From positions 372,001 through 436,000 of the forward strand of contig CAMDWG010000001.1 in the NCBI GenBank assembly GCA_945878375.1: DNA of 64,000 bases, written 5' to 3'. The notes below the pieces were generated by a model that searched no databases, had not been told where the DNA came from, and was given only the letters and a program-made list of their open reading frames with translations. Origin of the DNA: Roseomonas mucosa. GTDB lineage: Bacteria > Pseudomonadota > Alphaproteobacteria > Acetobacterales > Acetobacteraceae. A program made the position numbers and the translations under genes. Shown here piece after piece: positions 26,183 through 37,016 of this stretch (position 1 is its first letter; each line of letters opens with the position of its first letter).

Positions 26183-28018
26183 TCAGCGCCGGCCGAACAG
26201 TTTTTCCAGCTCCGCCCGGCCCAGCCGGATGAAGGTCGGCCGGCCATGGCTGCAGGTGGCCGCGCGGGGCGTCGCTTCCATCTGCCGCAGCAGCGCCGCC
26301 ATCTCCGCGCTGGCGAGCCGCCGCCCGGCGCGGATGGAGCCGTGGCAGGCCAGCCGCGCCACCGCCGCATCCAGCCGGTCCGCCAGCGCCAGCGCCTCCC
26401 CGCTCTCGGCCAGTTCTGCCGCCAGGTCGGCCAGCAGCGGGCGGACCTCCGGCGTGCCGAGCAAGGCGGGGGTGGCGCGGACCAGCACCGCGCCGGGGCC
26501 GAAGCCCTCGATCTCCAGCCCGAGCCGCGCCAGGGCGGCCGCGGCGTCCAGCAGCCGCGCCACATCGGCGCCGGGCAGTTCCACAACTTCCGGCAGCAGC
26601 AGCGGCTGGGCGCGCACCCCGCCGGCGGCCAGCTGGGTCAGCAGCGCCTCATGCGTCAGGCGTTCATGGGCGGCGTGCTGGTCCACCAGCACCATCGCGC
26701 CATCGGGGGCCTCGGCCAGGATGTAGGTGGACAGGAGCTGCACGATCGGCCGGCCGAGGGGGCCTTCATCGACCAGGGGCGAGGCGGGCGGGGGGGGATC
26801 GGCCAGCGCGGGCGGCGGGGCGAAGCCGAGCGGCAGGCGTGGCGCGGGGCGGGGCAGCCCCGGCTGGGGCCGCCAGCCCTGCACGGCCGGGCGCGGGGTT
26901 GCGAAGCCGGGCGAGGGCGGGGCTTCCGCGAAGCCGACCAGGGAGGGGGTGTTGGCGGGGGCGGGCCGGGGCGCCGGCTCCGCCACGCCGTCCTCGCCCA
27001 GTTCGGGCGTGACACCCGGGACGGAAGCGACACCGACCGCCAGCGCCCGGCGCAGCGCCGAGATCAGCAGCCCGCGCACGGACTCCGCATCGCGGAAGCG
27101 CAGCTCGGTCTTCATGGGGTGGACATTCACATCCACCGCCTCGGCCGGGATGTCGAGGAACAGCGCCGCCACGGGGTGGCGGCCTCGCGGGATCAGCTCC
27201 CGATAGGCCACGCGCAAGGCGGTTCGCAGCTGCGGGTCGCGCACCGGGCGGCGATTCACCACCAGATGCTGGAATTCGCCCGTCGCGCGGGTGTGGGTCG
27301 GCGCGGCAGCCAGGCCCGACAGCGCCATGCCGTCCCGCACGGCTTCCACCGGCAGGGCGGCGGCCGCGAAATCCGGACCGAGCAGCGCCGCCACCCGCGC
27401 CCCGGTGTCCTGCGGCGACAAGGCGAGCACCGGCCGGCCATCCACCTCCACGCGGAAGGCGACCTCCGGCCAGGCCAAGGCGAGGCGGCGCACCGCCTCC
27501 ACCGCCGCCTCGGCTTCGGTGCGGGGGGATTTCAGGAAGGCGCGGCGGGCGGGGGTGGCGAAGAACAGGTCGCGCACCTCGACCCGCGTGCCCGGCGGTC
27601 CGGCCGCCGGTGCGACGGGGCCGACCTGCCCGCCTTCCACCGTGATCGCATGGGCCATGCCCTGCCCGATGCGCGACGTCAGCGTCAGCCGCGCGACGGC
27701 GCCGATGGAGGGCAGCGCTTCCCCCCGGAAGCCCAGGGTGGCGATGCGGAACAGCATCCCCTCCTCGGCCAGCTTGGAGGTGGCGTGGCGCTGGACCGCC
27801 AGCCCCAGCTCCTCCGCCGACATGCCGGCGCCGTCATCCTCGACGACGATCCGGCCGGAGCCGCCTTCCTCCAGCGCCACCGCGATGCGGCGGGCGCCGG
27901 CATCGAGCGCGTTCTCGACCAGCTCCTTCACGGCCGCGGCAGGCCGTTCCACCACCTCGCCGGCGGCGATGCGGTTGGCGGTGGTCTCCGGCAGCAGGCG
28001 GATTCGCGGCGCGGCCAT
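26183..28018 (-). CDS. mutL: DNA mismatch repair protein MutL
   Basis: This 611-residue protein has the GHKL ATPase motifs IAAGEVVERPAAAVKELVENALDAG, DDGAGM and TLGFRGEALPSI. A Pro-rich linker (about 335-420) and a C-terminal dimerisation domain follow. The endonuclease motif is complete (DQHAAHERLTHE, fitting DQHA-x2-E-x4-E), as are ACHGSIRAG and CSHGRPT. It is therefore the nicking type found in bacteria without MutH. The BLUF gene follows in the same direction. Confidence 0.96.
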   Translation of the reverse strand: MAAPRIRLLPETTANRIAAGEVVERPAAAVKELVENALDAGARRIAVALEEGGSGRIVVEDDGAGMSAEELGLAVQRHATSKLAEEGMLFRIATLGFRGEALPSIGAVARLTLTSRIGQGMAHAITVEGGQVGPVAPAAGPPGTRVEVRDLFFATPARRAFLKSPRTEAEAAVEAVRRLALAWPEVAFRVEVDGRPVLALSPQDTGARVAALLGPDFAAAALPVEAVRDGMALSGLAAAPTHTRATGEFQHLVVNRRPVRDPQLRTALRVAYRELIPRGRHPVAALFLDIPAEAVDVNVHPMKTELRFRDAESVRGLLISALRRALAVGVASVPGVTPELGEDGVAEPAPRPAPANTPSLVGFAEAPPSPGFATPRPAVQGWRPQPGLPRPAPRLPLGFAPPPALADPPPPASPLVDEGPLGRPIVQLLSTYILAEAPDGAMVLVDQHAAHERLTHEALLTQLAAGGVRAQPLLLPEVVELPGADVARLLDAAAALARLGLEIEGFGPGAVLVRATPALLGTPEVRPLLADLAAELAESGEALALADRLDAAVARLACHGSIRAGRRLASAEMAALLRQMEATPRAATCSHGRPTFIRLGRAELEKLFGRR

Positions 28019-28084
28019 GCAGGGATGGAGATGCGCCGCGCGGCGGCGGGAGGCAAGCGGGAAGGCCCGGCGGCCTCGGGCGGA

Positions 28085-29305
28085 TCAGGCGTCCAACAAT
28101 TCCGCGGGCAGCGGCGCGGCATCCAGCACGGCGCGATACATCGCAAGGCTGCGCTGCGCGGTGCGGCGCCAGTCGAAGCGGCGCGCCCAGACGCGGCGGG
28201 CCTCGCGCTCTGCCTCCGTCGGGGCGGGGGCAGCAAGCGCGCGGTCCATCGCGTCGCGCCACCCATCCACATCGCGGCTGGCAATCGGCTCTCCATGCGG
28301 CCCGGCCGCTTCCTCGATCGAGGTGCCGGCGCTGACGGCCACGCGCGTGCCGGTGGCCAGCGCCTCCACCGCCGGGATGCCGAAGCCCTCATAGACCGAG
28401 GGGAAGGCCAGCAGGGCCGCGCGCCGATACAGCGCCCGCAGCTGCAGGCGCGGCACATAGCCGATGAAGCGGATGTCGCCAGCGCGGATCAGGGTCTCGG
28501 CTTCCGGCGGCAGGGCGAGGTTTCCCCAGCCGCTGCCGCCCGCCACCACCAGCACCGCCCCGGCCCGCAGCCCGCGCGGCAGGGCGGCGAAGGCGGCCAG
28601 GGCGACGGCGATGTTCTTGCGCGGCTCCTGCGTGCCGACCAGCAGGATGACGCGCCGCGCGCCGAGGTCGAGGGGCGCGAGCGCCGCCGCTTCCGCCGCC
28701 GAATCCATCTCGAAGAAGAAGGGCTCGACGCCGGGATGCGTCACCACGATCCGCTCGCGCGGATAGCCGAGCACGGTCACGATCTCCTCGCGCGAAAAGG
28801 CGGAGACGGTGTTGATCACCGGGCAACGCAGGATCGCGGGCCACCAGCGTTCGAAGGCGCGCACGCGCTCTGGCGGGTGGGTGTCGGGGAAGCGCTGCAT
28901 CGAGACATCATGGATCAGCGGGATCAGCGGCTTCGCGGTGCGCCCCGGCGGCAGGGTGACGACGGCGTGGCAGAGATCGTAGTGCCGCCCGCCGGTGGCG
29001 AAGCGGGCTTCCTTCGCCAGCCGCGCCAGGCGCCGGCGCAGCCTTCCGCCGCGCATCACGCCTTCGAGCATGCGCCCCGCCGCCGGCGCAGCCTGCGTCG
29101 TCCCCTCGATCCGCGCCTCGTTCTCGGCGCGCATGCGGGTGGGCCAGGTCGCATCGATGGGCGCGAAACCGCCGATCCCGTCGAAGGAGATGACGCTGTC
29201 ATCGGCGTCGATCTGGCTGAGCAGGGCCTGGACGAGTCCCAGCGTGTAGATCGCGATGCCCGCATGACGGACACGCAGCGTCGAGGTGTCGAGGCAGACG
29301 CGCAT
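28085..29305 (-). CDS. GT4 glycosyltransferase
   Basis: This 406-residue GT-B-fold enzyme begins MRVCLDTSTLRVRHAGIAIY and has the C-terminal nucleotide-sugar half: VILLVGTQEPRKN, IRFIGYVPRLQLRALYRRA and FPSVYEGFGIPAVEALATGT. The EGFGIPAVE motif holds the sugar-phosphate-contacting Glu residues. It closes a five-gene block transcribed leftwards. Donor and acceptor are unknown; lipopolysaccharide or capsule assembly is inferred from the neighbours. Confidence 0.88.
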   Translation of the reverse strand: MRVCLDTSTLRVRHAGIAIYTLGLVQALLSQIDADDSVISFDGIGGFAPIDATWPTRMRAENEARIEGTTQAAPAAGRMLEGVMRGGRLRRRLARLAKEARFATGGRHYDLCHAVVTLPPGRTAKPLIPLIHDVSMQRFPDTHPPERVRAFERWWPAILRCPVINTVSAFSREEIVTVLGYPRERIVVTHPGVEPFFFEMDSAAEAAALAPLDLGARRVILLVGTQEPRKNIAVALAAFAALPRGLRAGAVLVVAGGSGWGNLALPPEAETLIRAGDIRFIGYVPRLQLRALYRRAALLAFPSVYEGFGIPAVEALATGTRVAVSAGTSIEEAAGPHGEPIASRDVDGWRDAMDRALAAPAPTEAEREARRVWARRFDWRRTAQRSLAMYRAVLDAAPLPAELLDA

Positions 29306-29337
29306 CAGCCGCGGGCCGGATGGCGGCGATCCACCGC

Positions 29338-30453
29338 TCAGCCTCTCAGCCGCGCGACGAGCAACAGATCGAAGCCGGATTCCGGATAGGTGCGGCCGAT
29401 ATGCTGGTTCACCACCTCGAAGCCCTGCTCCTCGGTGAAGGCGACCCAGTCGGCATGCGAGAAGAAATAGGTGTGTTCCGCCGAGGTATCCACGGTGGTG
29501 GGCACCGCGAAGAAGATGTGCCCGCCCGGCCGCAGCACGCGGCGCAGCTCCGTGAAGGTCTTCGGCAGATCGTCGCTGTGCTCGATGCAATGGGAGGCGA
29601 AGACCAGATCGGCGCTGTCGTCGGGCACGTCGAGCTGCGTGTTCCGCCCGTGCAGGAAGCGTTCCGGTCCGAATCCGAACCGCGCGCCAGCGATGCGGTT
29701 GCTGTCCACCGCGCGGCGGTCGATGTCGATTGCGGTGTAGTCGACGCCGTGTTCACGCAAGAACCCTAGCAGCGCCTCGTAGAGGAAACCAGCACCCAGA
29801 TCCAGCACGCGTGAGCCAGGCTGGACATAGGGCAGCGTTTCGCGCCAGCGGTGCAGATAGGCCGCCTGGCGCTGGCGCGTCACCGCCTCCACGCTGCCGC
29901 CGCTGCGCCGGATGTTGTCCATCCAGTTGTCCACCATCTGGGCCTGCAGTTCCTCGAAGGCCGCGGGGTCCGGAGCGGTGATCGATGCCGCTTCCGCCGG
30001 CAGCCAGATGCCGGCCAGCACGATCTCCTGCCCTTGCGCGAGGGGATTGCGCCCGATCGCCGTGATGCAGAGCGGCCCTTTGGTCAGCGTCGGCGCGAGG
30101 GGGAAGGCGCGGAGGAAAGTGAACCAGGAATGGTTGTCGACGATCCCCGCATGCCCCGGCGCATCGAAGCGCAGGACGCCAGAGAACGGGTGGCAGACGA
30201 GCACCGGCACCGCGCCGGCCACAGGCCCCGTCCAGGTCACGCGCGACGCGCGATCCTTCGAGATCATCACGCCCTCGGCGCCAGGCTGCCACTTGCCCTC
30301 GAAGTGGAAGCGAGGATCGTCCGATGGAACGAAGCGGTGGGCTTCCTTCCGCAGCGCCGTGGTGACGCGGGTGATCGCGGGCAGCCTTGATCCGTCGTTC
30401 GGAGGATCAAGGCGCAACGCGCGGCGCGCCTTCTCAGCCCATGCCAAACTCAT
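29338..30453 (-). CDS. SAM-dependent methyltransferase with N-terminal extension
   Basis: This 371-residue protein has a class I methyltransferase domain in its C-terminal half: VLDLGAGFLYEALLGFL (SAM motif I), YTAIDIDRRAV and FASHCIEHSDDLPKTF, then LRRVLRPGGHIFFAVP. The N-terminal 190 residues form a separate beta-rich region with no recognised motif. It starts at 30453 (MSLAWAEK). It lies 32 bases upstream of the GT4 gene. A role in methylating a glycan or its precursor is inferred from the cluster. Confidence 0.8.
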   Translation of the reverse strand: MSLAWAEKARRALRLDPPNDGSRLPAITRVTTALRKEAHRFVPSDDPRFHFEGKWQPGAEGVMISKDRASRVTWTGPVAGAVPVLVCHPFSGVLRFDAPGHAGIVDNHSWFTFLRAFPLAPTLTKGPLCITAIGRNPLAQGQEIVLAGIWLPAEAASITAPDPAAFEELQAQMVDNWMDNIRRSGGSVEAVTRQRQAAYLHRWRETLPYVQPGSRVLDLGAGFLYEALLGFLREHGVDYTAIDIDRRAVDSNRIAGARFGFGPERFLHGRNTQLDVPDDSADLVFASHCIEHSDDLPKTFTELRRVLRPGGHIFFAVPTTVDTSAEHTYFFSHADWVAFTEEQGFEVVNQHIGRTYPESGFDLLLVARLRG

Positions 30454-30573
30454 GTGGTGGTGGCCCCCGGTCCTGGCGCCGAAGCGCAGAACCGCCATGC
30501 CCGCGGATGGAGATCGCCCGCAATTCAGAACGCCGTGTGGCACCATCTGGTGCCACGCGCACACATGGTCGTG

Positions 30574-31521
30574 TCACGCGTCGCGGTCGAGCAGCAGCAT
30601 CCCATGCGGGATACGATCGAAGGCGCCGAGATCCACCGGCTCCAGCCGCGTGCCGATGAAGTGGGCGCGGAAGCCGTGTTCCTGCAGAACCCGCATCATC
30701 GGTGCGGGATCGAGCTTCATCGTGTGGCGGATCTGGCCGGGGGACCATTCGATCATCAGGCGCATGCCGGGCTGGGCGCGCAGCAGGCCGGCCATGCCCT
30801 GGATCACATGCGGCTCCGCGCCCTCGACATCGATCTTCATCAGGTCGATCCGCTGCCCGCCGGGCAGGAAGTAGTCGTCGAGGGAGACGACCTCCACCTG
30901 ATGCGGCGTCTGGCGGTCCATGGTGCGCTCAAGATCGTCCGCCTCGACCTCGCCAAGGCTGGTGTTGCCGACATATTTCTCGCGCCTGAACAGCGTCAGC
31001 GTCGTGCTGCGCGAATAGACGCCCTTGCGCTCCAGCCGCATATTCTCGAACAGCCAGTTCAGCGCGACATTGTCGGCGAGGAATTCGTAGCTGACCGGAT
31101 CCGGCTCGAACGCCCAGACCTGCCCGCCGCCGCGCACCGCGAGCCCGGCGAGGCTGGTGAAATAGCCCATATTCGCGCCGACATCGACGAAGTTCATCCC
31201 AGGGCGCAGGATGTCGAGCAGAACGCGGGACGTCTCGGGCTCCCACTCGCCGTTCAGCAGCACGATCGGCGTCATGATGATGTCGCGCGTGTCGAGGATC
31301 AGCCGCACGCCGCGCTTGGTCTGCGTCAGCACGCGATGCTCGCCCAGAAAGACACCATGCGGCGCCGGCACATCGCGCAGGGCGAGCGCGGCGGGGGAAC
31401 GGGCCGCGCAGGGCGCTTCTGGCATGGCGCGGAGCATGGTGGCGACCCGGCGCGCCACGGGCCCGAGGATCGGCAGATCGGCCACGCGATGATAGGCGCT
31501 GCGGAGCGGGGCGCGGATCAT
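30574..31521 (-). CDS. FkbM-family methyltransferase
   Basis: This 315-residue protein has the FkbM pattern: MNFVDVGANMGYFTSLAG (SAM site), VWAFEPDPVSYEFLADNVALN, VSLDDYF and IDLMKIDVEGAEPHVIQGM. FkbM enzymes O-methylate sugars or other hydroxyls. The start overlaps the GT2-GT4 fusion by four bases (ATGA), indicating translational coupling. The acceptor is unknown. Confidence 0.92.
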   Translation of the reverse strand: MIRAPLRSAYHRVADLPILGPVARRVATMLRAMPEAPCAARSPAALALRDVPAPHGVFLGEHRVLTQTKRGVRLILDTRDIIMTPIVLLNGEWEPETSRVLLDILRPGMNFVDVGANMGYFTSLAGLAVRGGGQVWAFEPDPVSYEFLADNVALNWLFENMRLERKGVYSRSTTLTLFRREKYVGNTSLGEVEADDLERTMDRQTPHQVEVVSLDDYFLPGGQRIDLMKIDVEGAEPHVIQGMAGLLRAQPGMRLMIEWSPGQIRHTMKLDPAPMMRVLQEHGFRAHFIGTRLEPVDLGAFDRIPHGMLLLDRDA

Positions 31522-33806
31522 GCGGCGCGGTCCGCTGCAGCGCTGGGCCGCAGCGCCGCCGCCATGCCGTCGGGCATGACGGACTTCCGATGCGGGGGTA
31601 CGGCGTCTCGCGCCGCCTCGCGATAGGGCGCTTCTGCCATCTCCGCCATGCGTTCCGCCGTGAAGTGCCGCCGATAGGCCGCGAGGCCCGCCTCCCCCAT
31701 GCGCCGTCGCAGGGCCGGATCGCCTGCCAGCCGCGCCAGCGCATCGGCCAGCGCCGCCGGATCCTCGGGCGGGACCAGCAGGCCGGTGGTGCCGTCCTCC
31801 ACCACTTCCGGGATGCCGCCCGCGCGCGTGCCGACACAGGCCGCGCCGTGCATCATCGCTTCCAGGAAGATCAGGCCGAAGGATTCATAGCGGCTCGGCG
31901 CCACGAAGATGTCGGCAGCCGCGTAGTGCTCCACCAGCTTTTCGCGTGGCAGCACGCCGGTCATCTCCACCCGTCCAGGGTAGCGCGCGACCAGCGCCTC
32001 GATCCGGGCGCGATGCGTCGGGCCGCGCCCGTCCTCATCCACATCGGGGTCACCGACCAGCACGACATGCGCCTCGGGCCGCATGTCCAGCACGCGGGGG
32101 ATCGCGGCGGCGAGGATGTCGATGCCCTTGCGCGTCTCGAATCGTCCGACGAACAGGATGCGGCAGCCAGTAGCGCGCTCCGGCGGCGTGGCGGGGGCCT
32201 CATCCGGCAGGCCATGCGGCACCAGCCGGACCCGCGCGCTGTCGAGCGTGAGGCCATAGGCCGCTTCGATGTCGCGCAGGATCGCGCCGCTGTTGGCCAG
32301 GATCATCCGCGACCGGGCGAGCATCCACGCTTCCGTCGCGATCAGCTTGTCCACATGCAGGCGGCGATAGGCCGCGTCCTCCTGCCATTTCTTCTTGGAC
32401 GGCAGCACCAGCCGGTAGGTCGAATGCAGGCTGGTCACGACGGGCAGCGTGCCATCCGCGAGGCAGGCCGCGCCTTCCACGTCCCAGATCGGCGCCGACA
32501 CCAGGTCGAGCCCGCGCCGCGCGCGGATCCGCAGCACCTCGTCATGCGCGGTCAGCGCCCAATCGGCCACGAGGCCCGGCAGATCGGGCATCAGCGGCGC
32601 CTCGCGGCCCGCATGGTGGCGCAGCGGGATGCGGTGCATCCAGACGCCCTGTTCGAAATCGACGCGATGATGCCCTTCGCTGCGCGTCACCACGCTGACC
32701 TCGTGGCCGCGCGCGGCCAGCGCGGTCGCCATCGTATGGGTCCAGATCGCGATCCCGCCGACCGGACCCGGGGGATAATCCTGTGAGAGGAAACAGATCC
32801 GCAGCCGATCATGCGCCGGGCGCAGCACGGGAAAGGGCAGCAGCGGGTCGGTGGCGGGCAGACCGGCGAATTGGCGACCATTGGCGAAGCGCAGGCCGTC
32901 GGTCACGCCAAGCTCCGTGCCGCGATCGATCTCCGCGACCAGGCGGGCGTGGTGCGGCGCGTCGATCAGCTGGTTCTCCAGCAGCCAGTCCTTGTCGCGG
33001 CGGCGATCGCGGCGATAGGCGGCGAGGTAGTCGATCACCTTCGGCAGCCCGTCCTGCGGCGCCGCGTGGCGGATGCAGAAATACGCCTTGCTCCGCGCCG
33101 GTTGGAGAATGCTGCGCGGGATGCGCGATGCGTCGCGCAGGTGGCTGTCGGCGTATTTGTGATGCACCTCGGCGCGCGGGGCGTAGGTCACCGCCCAGCC
33201 GGCATCGATCAGCCGCACCGCGACATCCGTCTCGTCGAGGAAATAGGCGTATGTCTCGTCGAACCCGCCGATCCCGAGCAACGCTTCCCGCCGGAAGGAG
33301 GAATTGGCGCCGGTTGGGCTGAGATAGCGCTTGGCACCCGGCCCGTCGGAGGCAACCCCGGCCTGCTGCGCCTGGACGAGATCGACGAAGCCCGCATTGT
33401 CGCCATAACGATCGCAGGCGGTGACGCGGCATTGCCAGGCGAAGCCCGTATGGTCGCGGATGAAGCCACCCACCGCGCCCACGCTTGGATCGGCATAGGG
33501 GCCGCAGAGCGCGTCGAGCCAATCGGCCTCCGGCACCGCATCATCATCGGTGAAGGCGACGATATCGCCCGCGGCCATCGCCAGGCCGATGTTGCGCGAC
33601 ATGGACAGATTGGCGGCCGGGCAGCGCGCGGTGCGGATGCGCCCGGCGTGGCGCGCCAGCACCTCCTCCGTCGCGTCGGTGGAAGGACCGTTGACCACGA
33701 TCACCTCGAAGCGCGGATGGCGTTGCCACGCCATCGCCGCGAGTGTCGCCGGCAGCGTTCGTGCCCGGTTGTAGGTGTTGATCACGACGGAGACGGGGGG
33801 GATCAT
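31518..33806 (-). CDS. two-domain glycosyltransferase, GT2 fused to GT4
   Basis: This 762-residue protein joins two complete enzymes. Residues 1 to about 300 form a GT-A/GT2 domain (VSVVINTYNRARTLPATL; metal-binding FTDDDAVPEADW near 85-96). Residues about 334-762 form a GT-B/GT4 domain (LRICFLSQDYPPGPVGGI; ILFVGRFETRKGIDIL; FVAPSRYESFGLIFLEAMMHG). Either domain would normally be a separate protein. The fusion suggests two consecutive sugar additions to one glycan (inference). It starts three bases after the upstream gene stops. Confidence 0.92.
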   Translation of the reverse strand: MIPPVSVVINTYNRARTLPATLAAMAWQRHPRFEVIVVNGPSTDATEEVLARHAGRIRTARCPAANLSMSRNIGLAMAAGDIVAFTDDDAVPEADWLDALCGPYADPSVGAVGGFIRDHTGFAWQCRVTACDRYGDNAGFVDLVQAQQAGVASDGPGAKRYLSPTGANSSFRREALLGIGGFDETYAYFLDETDVAVRLIDAGWAVTYAPRAEVHHKYADSHLRDASRIPRSILQPARSKAYFCIRHAAPQDGLPKVIDYLAAYRRDRRRDKDWLLENQLIDAPHHARLVAEIDRGTELGVTDGLRFANGRQFAGLPATDPLLPFPVLRPAHDRLRICFLSQDYPPGPVGGIAIWTHTMATALAARGHEVSVVTRSEGHHRVDFEQGVWMHRIPLRHHAGREAPLMPDLPGLVADWALTAHDEVLRIRARRGLDLVSAPIWDVEGAACLADGTLPVVTSLHSTYRLVLPSKKKWQEDAAYRRLHVDKLIATEAWMLARSRMILANSGAILRDIEAAYGLTLDSARVRLVPHGLPDEAPATPPERATGCRILFVGRFETRKGIDILAAAIPRVLDMRPEAHVVLVGDPDVDEDGRGPTHRARIEALVARYPGRVEMTGVLPREKLVEHYAAADIFVAPSRYESFGLIFLEAMMHGAACVGTRAGGIPEVVEDGTTGLLVPPEDPAALADALARLAGDPALRRRMGEAGLAAYRRHFTAERMAEMAEAPYREAARDAVPPHRKSVMPDGMAAALRPSAAADRAA

Positions 33807-33809
33807 GCG

Positions 33810-34913
33810 CTAGCTCCTGATCCCCGCGATCTCCATCTCGCGGCACTTGCCGTTGCGTCGCCCCTGCGCGGCAAAGGCGACCTCGGCGAAGCCGGCCTCG
33901 CGGAGAAGCCCTGCCAGCTGGGCGCGCGCGAACATGGTGAAGTGGTAGTCGCCATCATAGTCCTGCAGGCCGTAGGTGACCTCCCGCAGGTCGTCGAAGG
34001 AGATCTCGCTTGCGGCGAAATCGGCCAGCATCGCCTCGGCATCCGGCACGATCGCGCGCAGCGCCCCGCCCTGGCGCAGCAGGCTGCGCCAATGCGGCAG
34101 CACCACGCGGCGCAGATGCTCGAGGGGGAAATGCTCCAGCAGATGGGCCGCGTGGATCTCCGCCACCGTGCCCGGATCGAAGGGCAGGCCGGCAGCATCG
34201 GCCACCACATCCACCCCCGGCAGCTCGCGCCTATCGGTGTTGAGATAGGCTTCGAGCGGGATGTGGCCGCAGCCGACATTGACCCGCAGCGCACGCGCCG
34301 CCTGCATCGCCTGAAGCTTCTCGGGCGCGAGGATGCGGGCGACGACCGGCGCGGCCGCCGTGCTACCTGGCACGGTCGGCATGGTGCCGCCGGGCAGCTT
34401 CGCGCGCAGCTCGAACATCGCCTCGGCGCGGGCGAACTCGATCCGGTCGCGCAGCTGCGCCTCGGTCGCCGCGATCTCCTGCCTGATCGCGGCGGACAGG
34501 TCCGCATGCAGGCGGCCCTGTTCCGCAGCCTGCTCGCGCAGCGCCCTGGTGTCGCCGCGCAGCCCATCCAGCGCCCCGACGGCCTGCGACAGATGGTCCG
34601 TGCGCTCCGCGTGGCGGACGATCTCGGACCGCGTCTCGGCCGCGCTGCGCGCCTGCAGCTCGGCCTGCTCGGCGACGCGCGCCTGCAGCGCCGCGATGTC
34701 GTGGCGCAACCCATCCACCGCCGCGATGGTCAGCGACAGGGAATCCTGCGGGACGGACGGGGTCATGCCCCGTCCGTTGTGCCCCCCGAAGATCGCACGC
34801 CAGGTCAGCACCGGGATCCGGAACAGAGGCCCGATCCGCGGGATCAGCAGAAGGCGGCCGTAGGCGCTCTGCAACGTCTTGTACATCGTGTCCCCGAGGC
34901 GAAGTTCGCTCAT
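33810..34913 (-). CDS. methyltransferase-like protein with long coiled coil
   Basis: This 367-residue protein has an N-terminal part with a short hydrophobic patch (LLLIPRIGPLFRIPVLTW). A coiled coil follows at about 65-165 (repeated ALQARVAEQAELQ-type heptads), then a C-terminal methyltransferase-like domain (ALRVNVGCGHIPLEAYLNTD; HAAHLLEHFPLEHLRRV). It is first in the five-gene cluster and may scaffold the others. The start at MSELRLGD (34913) is chosen over one twelve codons upstream; no strong ribosome site supports either. Confidence 0.78.
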   Translation of the reverse strand: MSELRLGDTMYKTLQSAYGRLLLIPRIGPLFRIPVLTWRAIFGGHNGRGMTPSVPQDSLSLTIAAVDGLRHDIAALQARVAEQAELQARSAAETRSEIVRHAERTDHLSQAVGALDGLRGDTRALREQAAEQGRLHADLSAAIRQEIAATEAQLRDRIEFARAEAMFELRAKLPGGTMPTVPGSTAAAPVVARILAPEKLQAMQAARALRVNVGCGHIPLEAYLNTDRRELPGVDVVADAAGLPFDPGTVAEIHAAHLLEHFPLEHLRRVVLPHWRSLLRQGGALRAIVPDAEAMLADFAASEISFDDLREVTYGLQDYDGDYHFTMFARAQLAGLLREAGFAEVAFAAQGRRNGKCREMEIAGIRS

Positions 34914-35081
34914 AAGTTGCGAGCGCTTATCGCATCGGCTGCGGGTCAAACCGAACGCACCACCCCGCGATATCCGCGTGTCGTGATGGCGCCGCCGCGC
35001 CGGGACGGGACGCGGAAGGCCGGCGTCTTCAAGGCATGATCGCGCTGGGTGGCGGCAGGCCCTTGTTGCAACCGGCCGGCC

Positions 35082-36089
<1,008 letters not shown>

Positions 36090-36106
36090 CTAATCCCTCT
36101 TGGAAC

Positions 36107-36135
36107 GCAAAACGGGGGCCGGTTGGGCCCCCGTT
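36107..36135 (-). terminator. terminator-like hairpin between rpmA and obgE
   Basis: A perfect 10-bp stem (36111-36120 with 36126-36135, five-base loop) is followed on the minus strand by TTTTGCGTT. It would reduce read-through from the ribosomal genes into obgE. Confidence 0.7.
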
Positions 36136-36159
36136 GCACGATCCTGCGGAGAGGGTCGC

Positions 36160-36429
36160 TTATTCGGCCGCGACCGGCAGGGGCGCGACGGAGATGTGCA
36201 CGCGGCCCTCGGCCTTGCGCTCGAACACCACGCGGCCGTCGATGGCGGCATGGATCGAATGCGTGCGGCCGACCAGCACATTCGTGCCCGGAAGCATCTT
36301 GGTGCCGCGCTGGGTGACGATGATGTTGCCGGCCTTCACGGCCTGCCCGCCCGAGCGCTTGACGCCGAGCCGCTTGCCGGCGGAATCGCGACCGTTGCGC
36401 GAGGAGCCGCCTGCCTTCTTGTGTGCCAT
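36160..36429 (-). CDS. rpmA: 50S ribosomal protein L27
   Basis: This 89-residue protein starts [20 protein letters not shown] and contains [13 protein letters not shown], the hallmark of bL27, whose N-terminus reaches the peptidyl-transferase centre. GGGAGC lies just upstream of the ATG. The gene follows rplU by 27 bases. Confidence 0.98.
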   Translation of the reverse strand: MAHKKAGGSSRNGRDSAGKRLGVKRSGGQAVKAGNIIVTQRGTKMLPGTNVLVGRTHSIHAAIDGRVVFERKAEGRVHISVAPLPVAAE

Positions 36430-36456
36430 GGTGGGGTGCTCCCTTTCTCTGGGGCG

Positions 36457-36774
36457 TCAGGCCGCTGCGATGTCGGAGATCTTCAGCACGGTCTGGTGCT
36501 GACGATGGCCGTTCTTCCGGCGGCTGTTCTGCCGGCGGCGCTTCTTGAAGATGATCACCTTGTCGCCGCGCGACTGCTCGACGACCGTCGCGGTCACGCG
36601 CGCGCCGGGCACGGTCGGCGCGCCGAGCGTCAGGCCCGCGTCGCTGCCGATGGCGAGGACGTCGTGGAAGGTGATGGTGGCGCCGGGCTCGGCCTCGAGC
36701 CTCTCGACGGTGAGCACGGCGTCAGGGGTGACGCGGTACTGCTTGCCGCCGGTGCGGATCACTGCATAGGTCAT
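36457..36774 (-). CDS. rplU: 50S ribosomal protein L21
   Basis: This 105-residue protein begins [15 protein letters not shown] and carries [20 protein letters not shown], characteristic of bL21. The ATG at 36774 matches the family N-terminus; longer in-frame starts are not credible. The 242 bases upstream to hisA contain no gene and probably hold the ribosomal promoter and leader, although I could not identify a known leader structure. Confidence 0.97.
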   Translation of the reverse strand: MTYAVIRTGGKQYRVTPDAVLTVERLEAEPGATITFHDVLAIGSDAGLTLGAPTVPGARVTATVVEQSRGDKVIIFKKRRRQNSRRKNGHRQHQTVLKISDIAAA

Positions 36775-37016
36775 GGTCGCGCTCGGGCTTTCGGGGTCCG
36801 GTGCTGATGGTCTGTCCGGGCGAGCGCCCGGGCGGTCAATGGCGACGTCTGCCCGGTCCGGCTTGGCTTCCGGGCAGATGCCCTGGATCAAGCAGTGGTC
36901 AAACGCTGCCGCCGGCGGGCTTTCGGTCCACCGGAGGCTGGGGCGTATAGCGGGGGGGGCAAGGACGAGTCAACGGCAGCAGGGGCCCAATCGGGCGATC
37001 GCGCTGCGGCCAAGGC

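Noticed and set aside
36775-37016. Ribosomal-protein L21 leader or RNA gene upstream of rplU
   Set aside because: The region is gene-free and can fold, but I could not recognise a known leader consensus or a tRNA-like cloverleaf.
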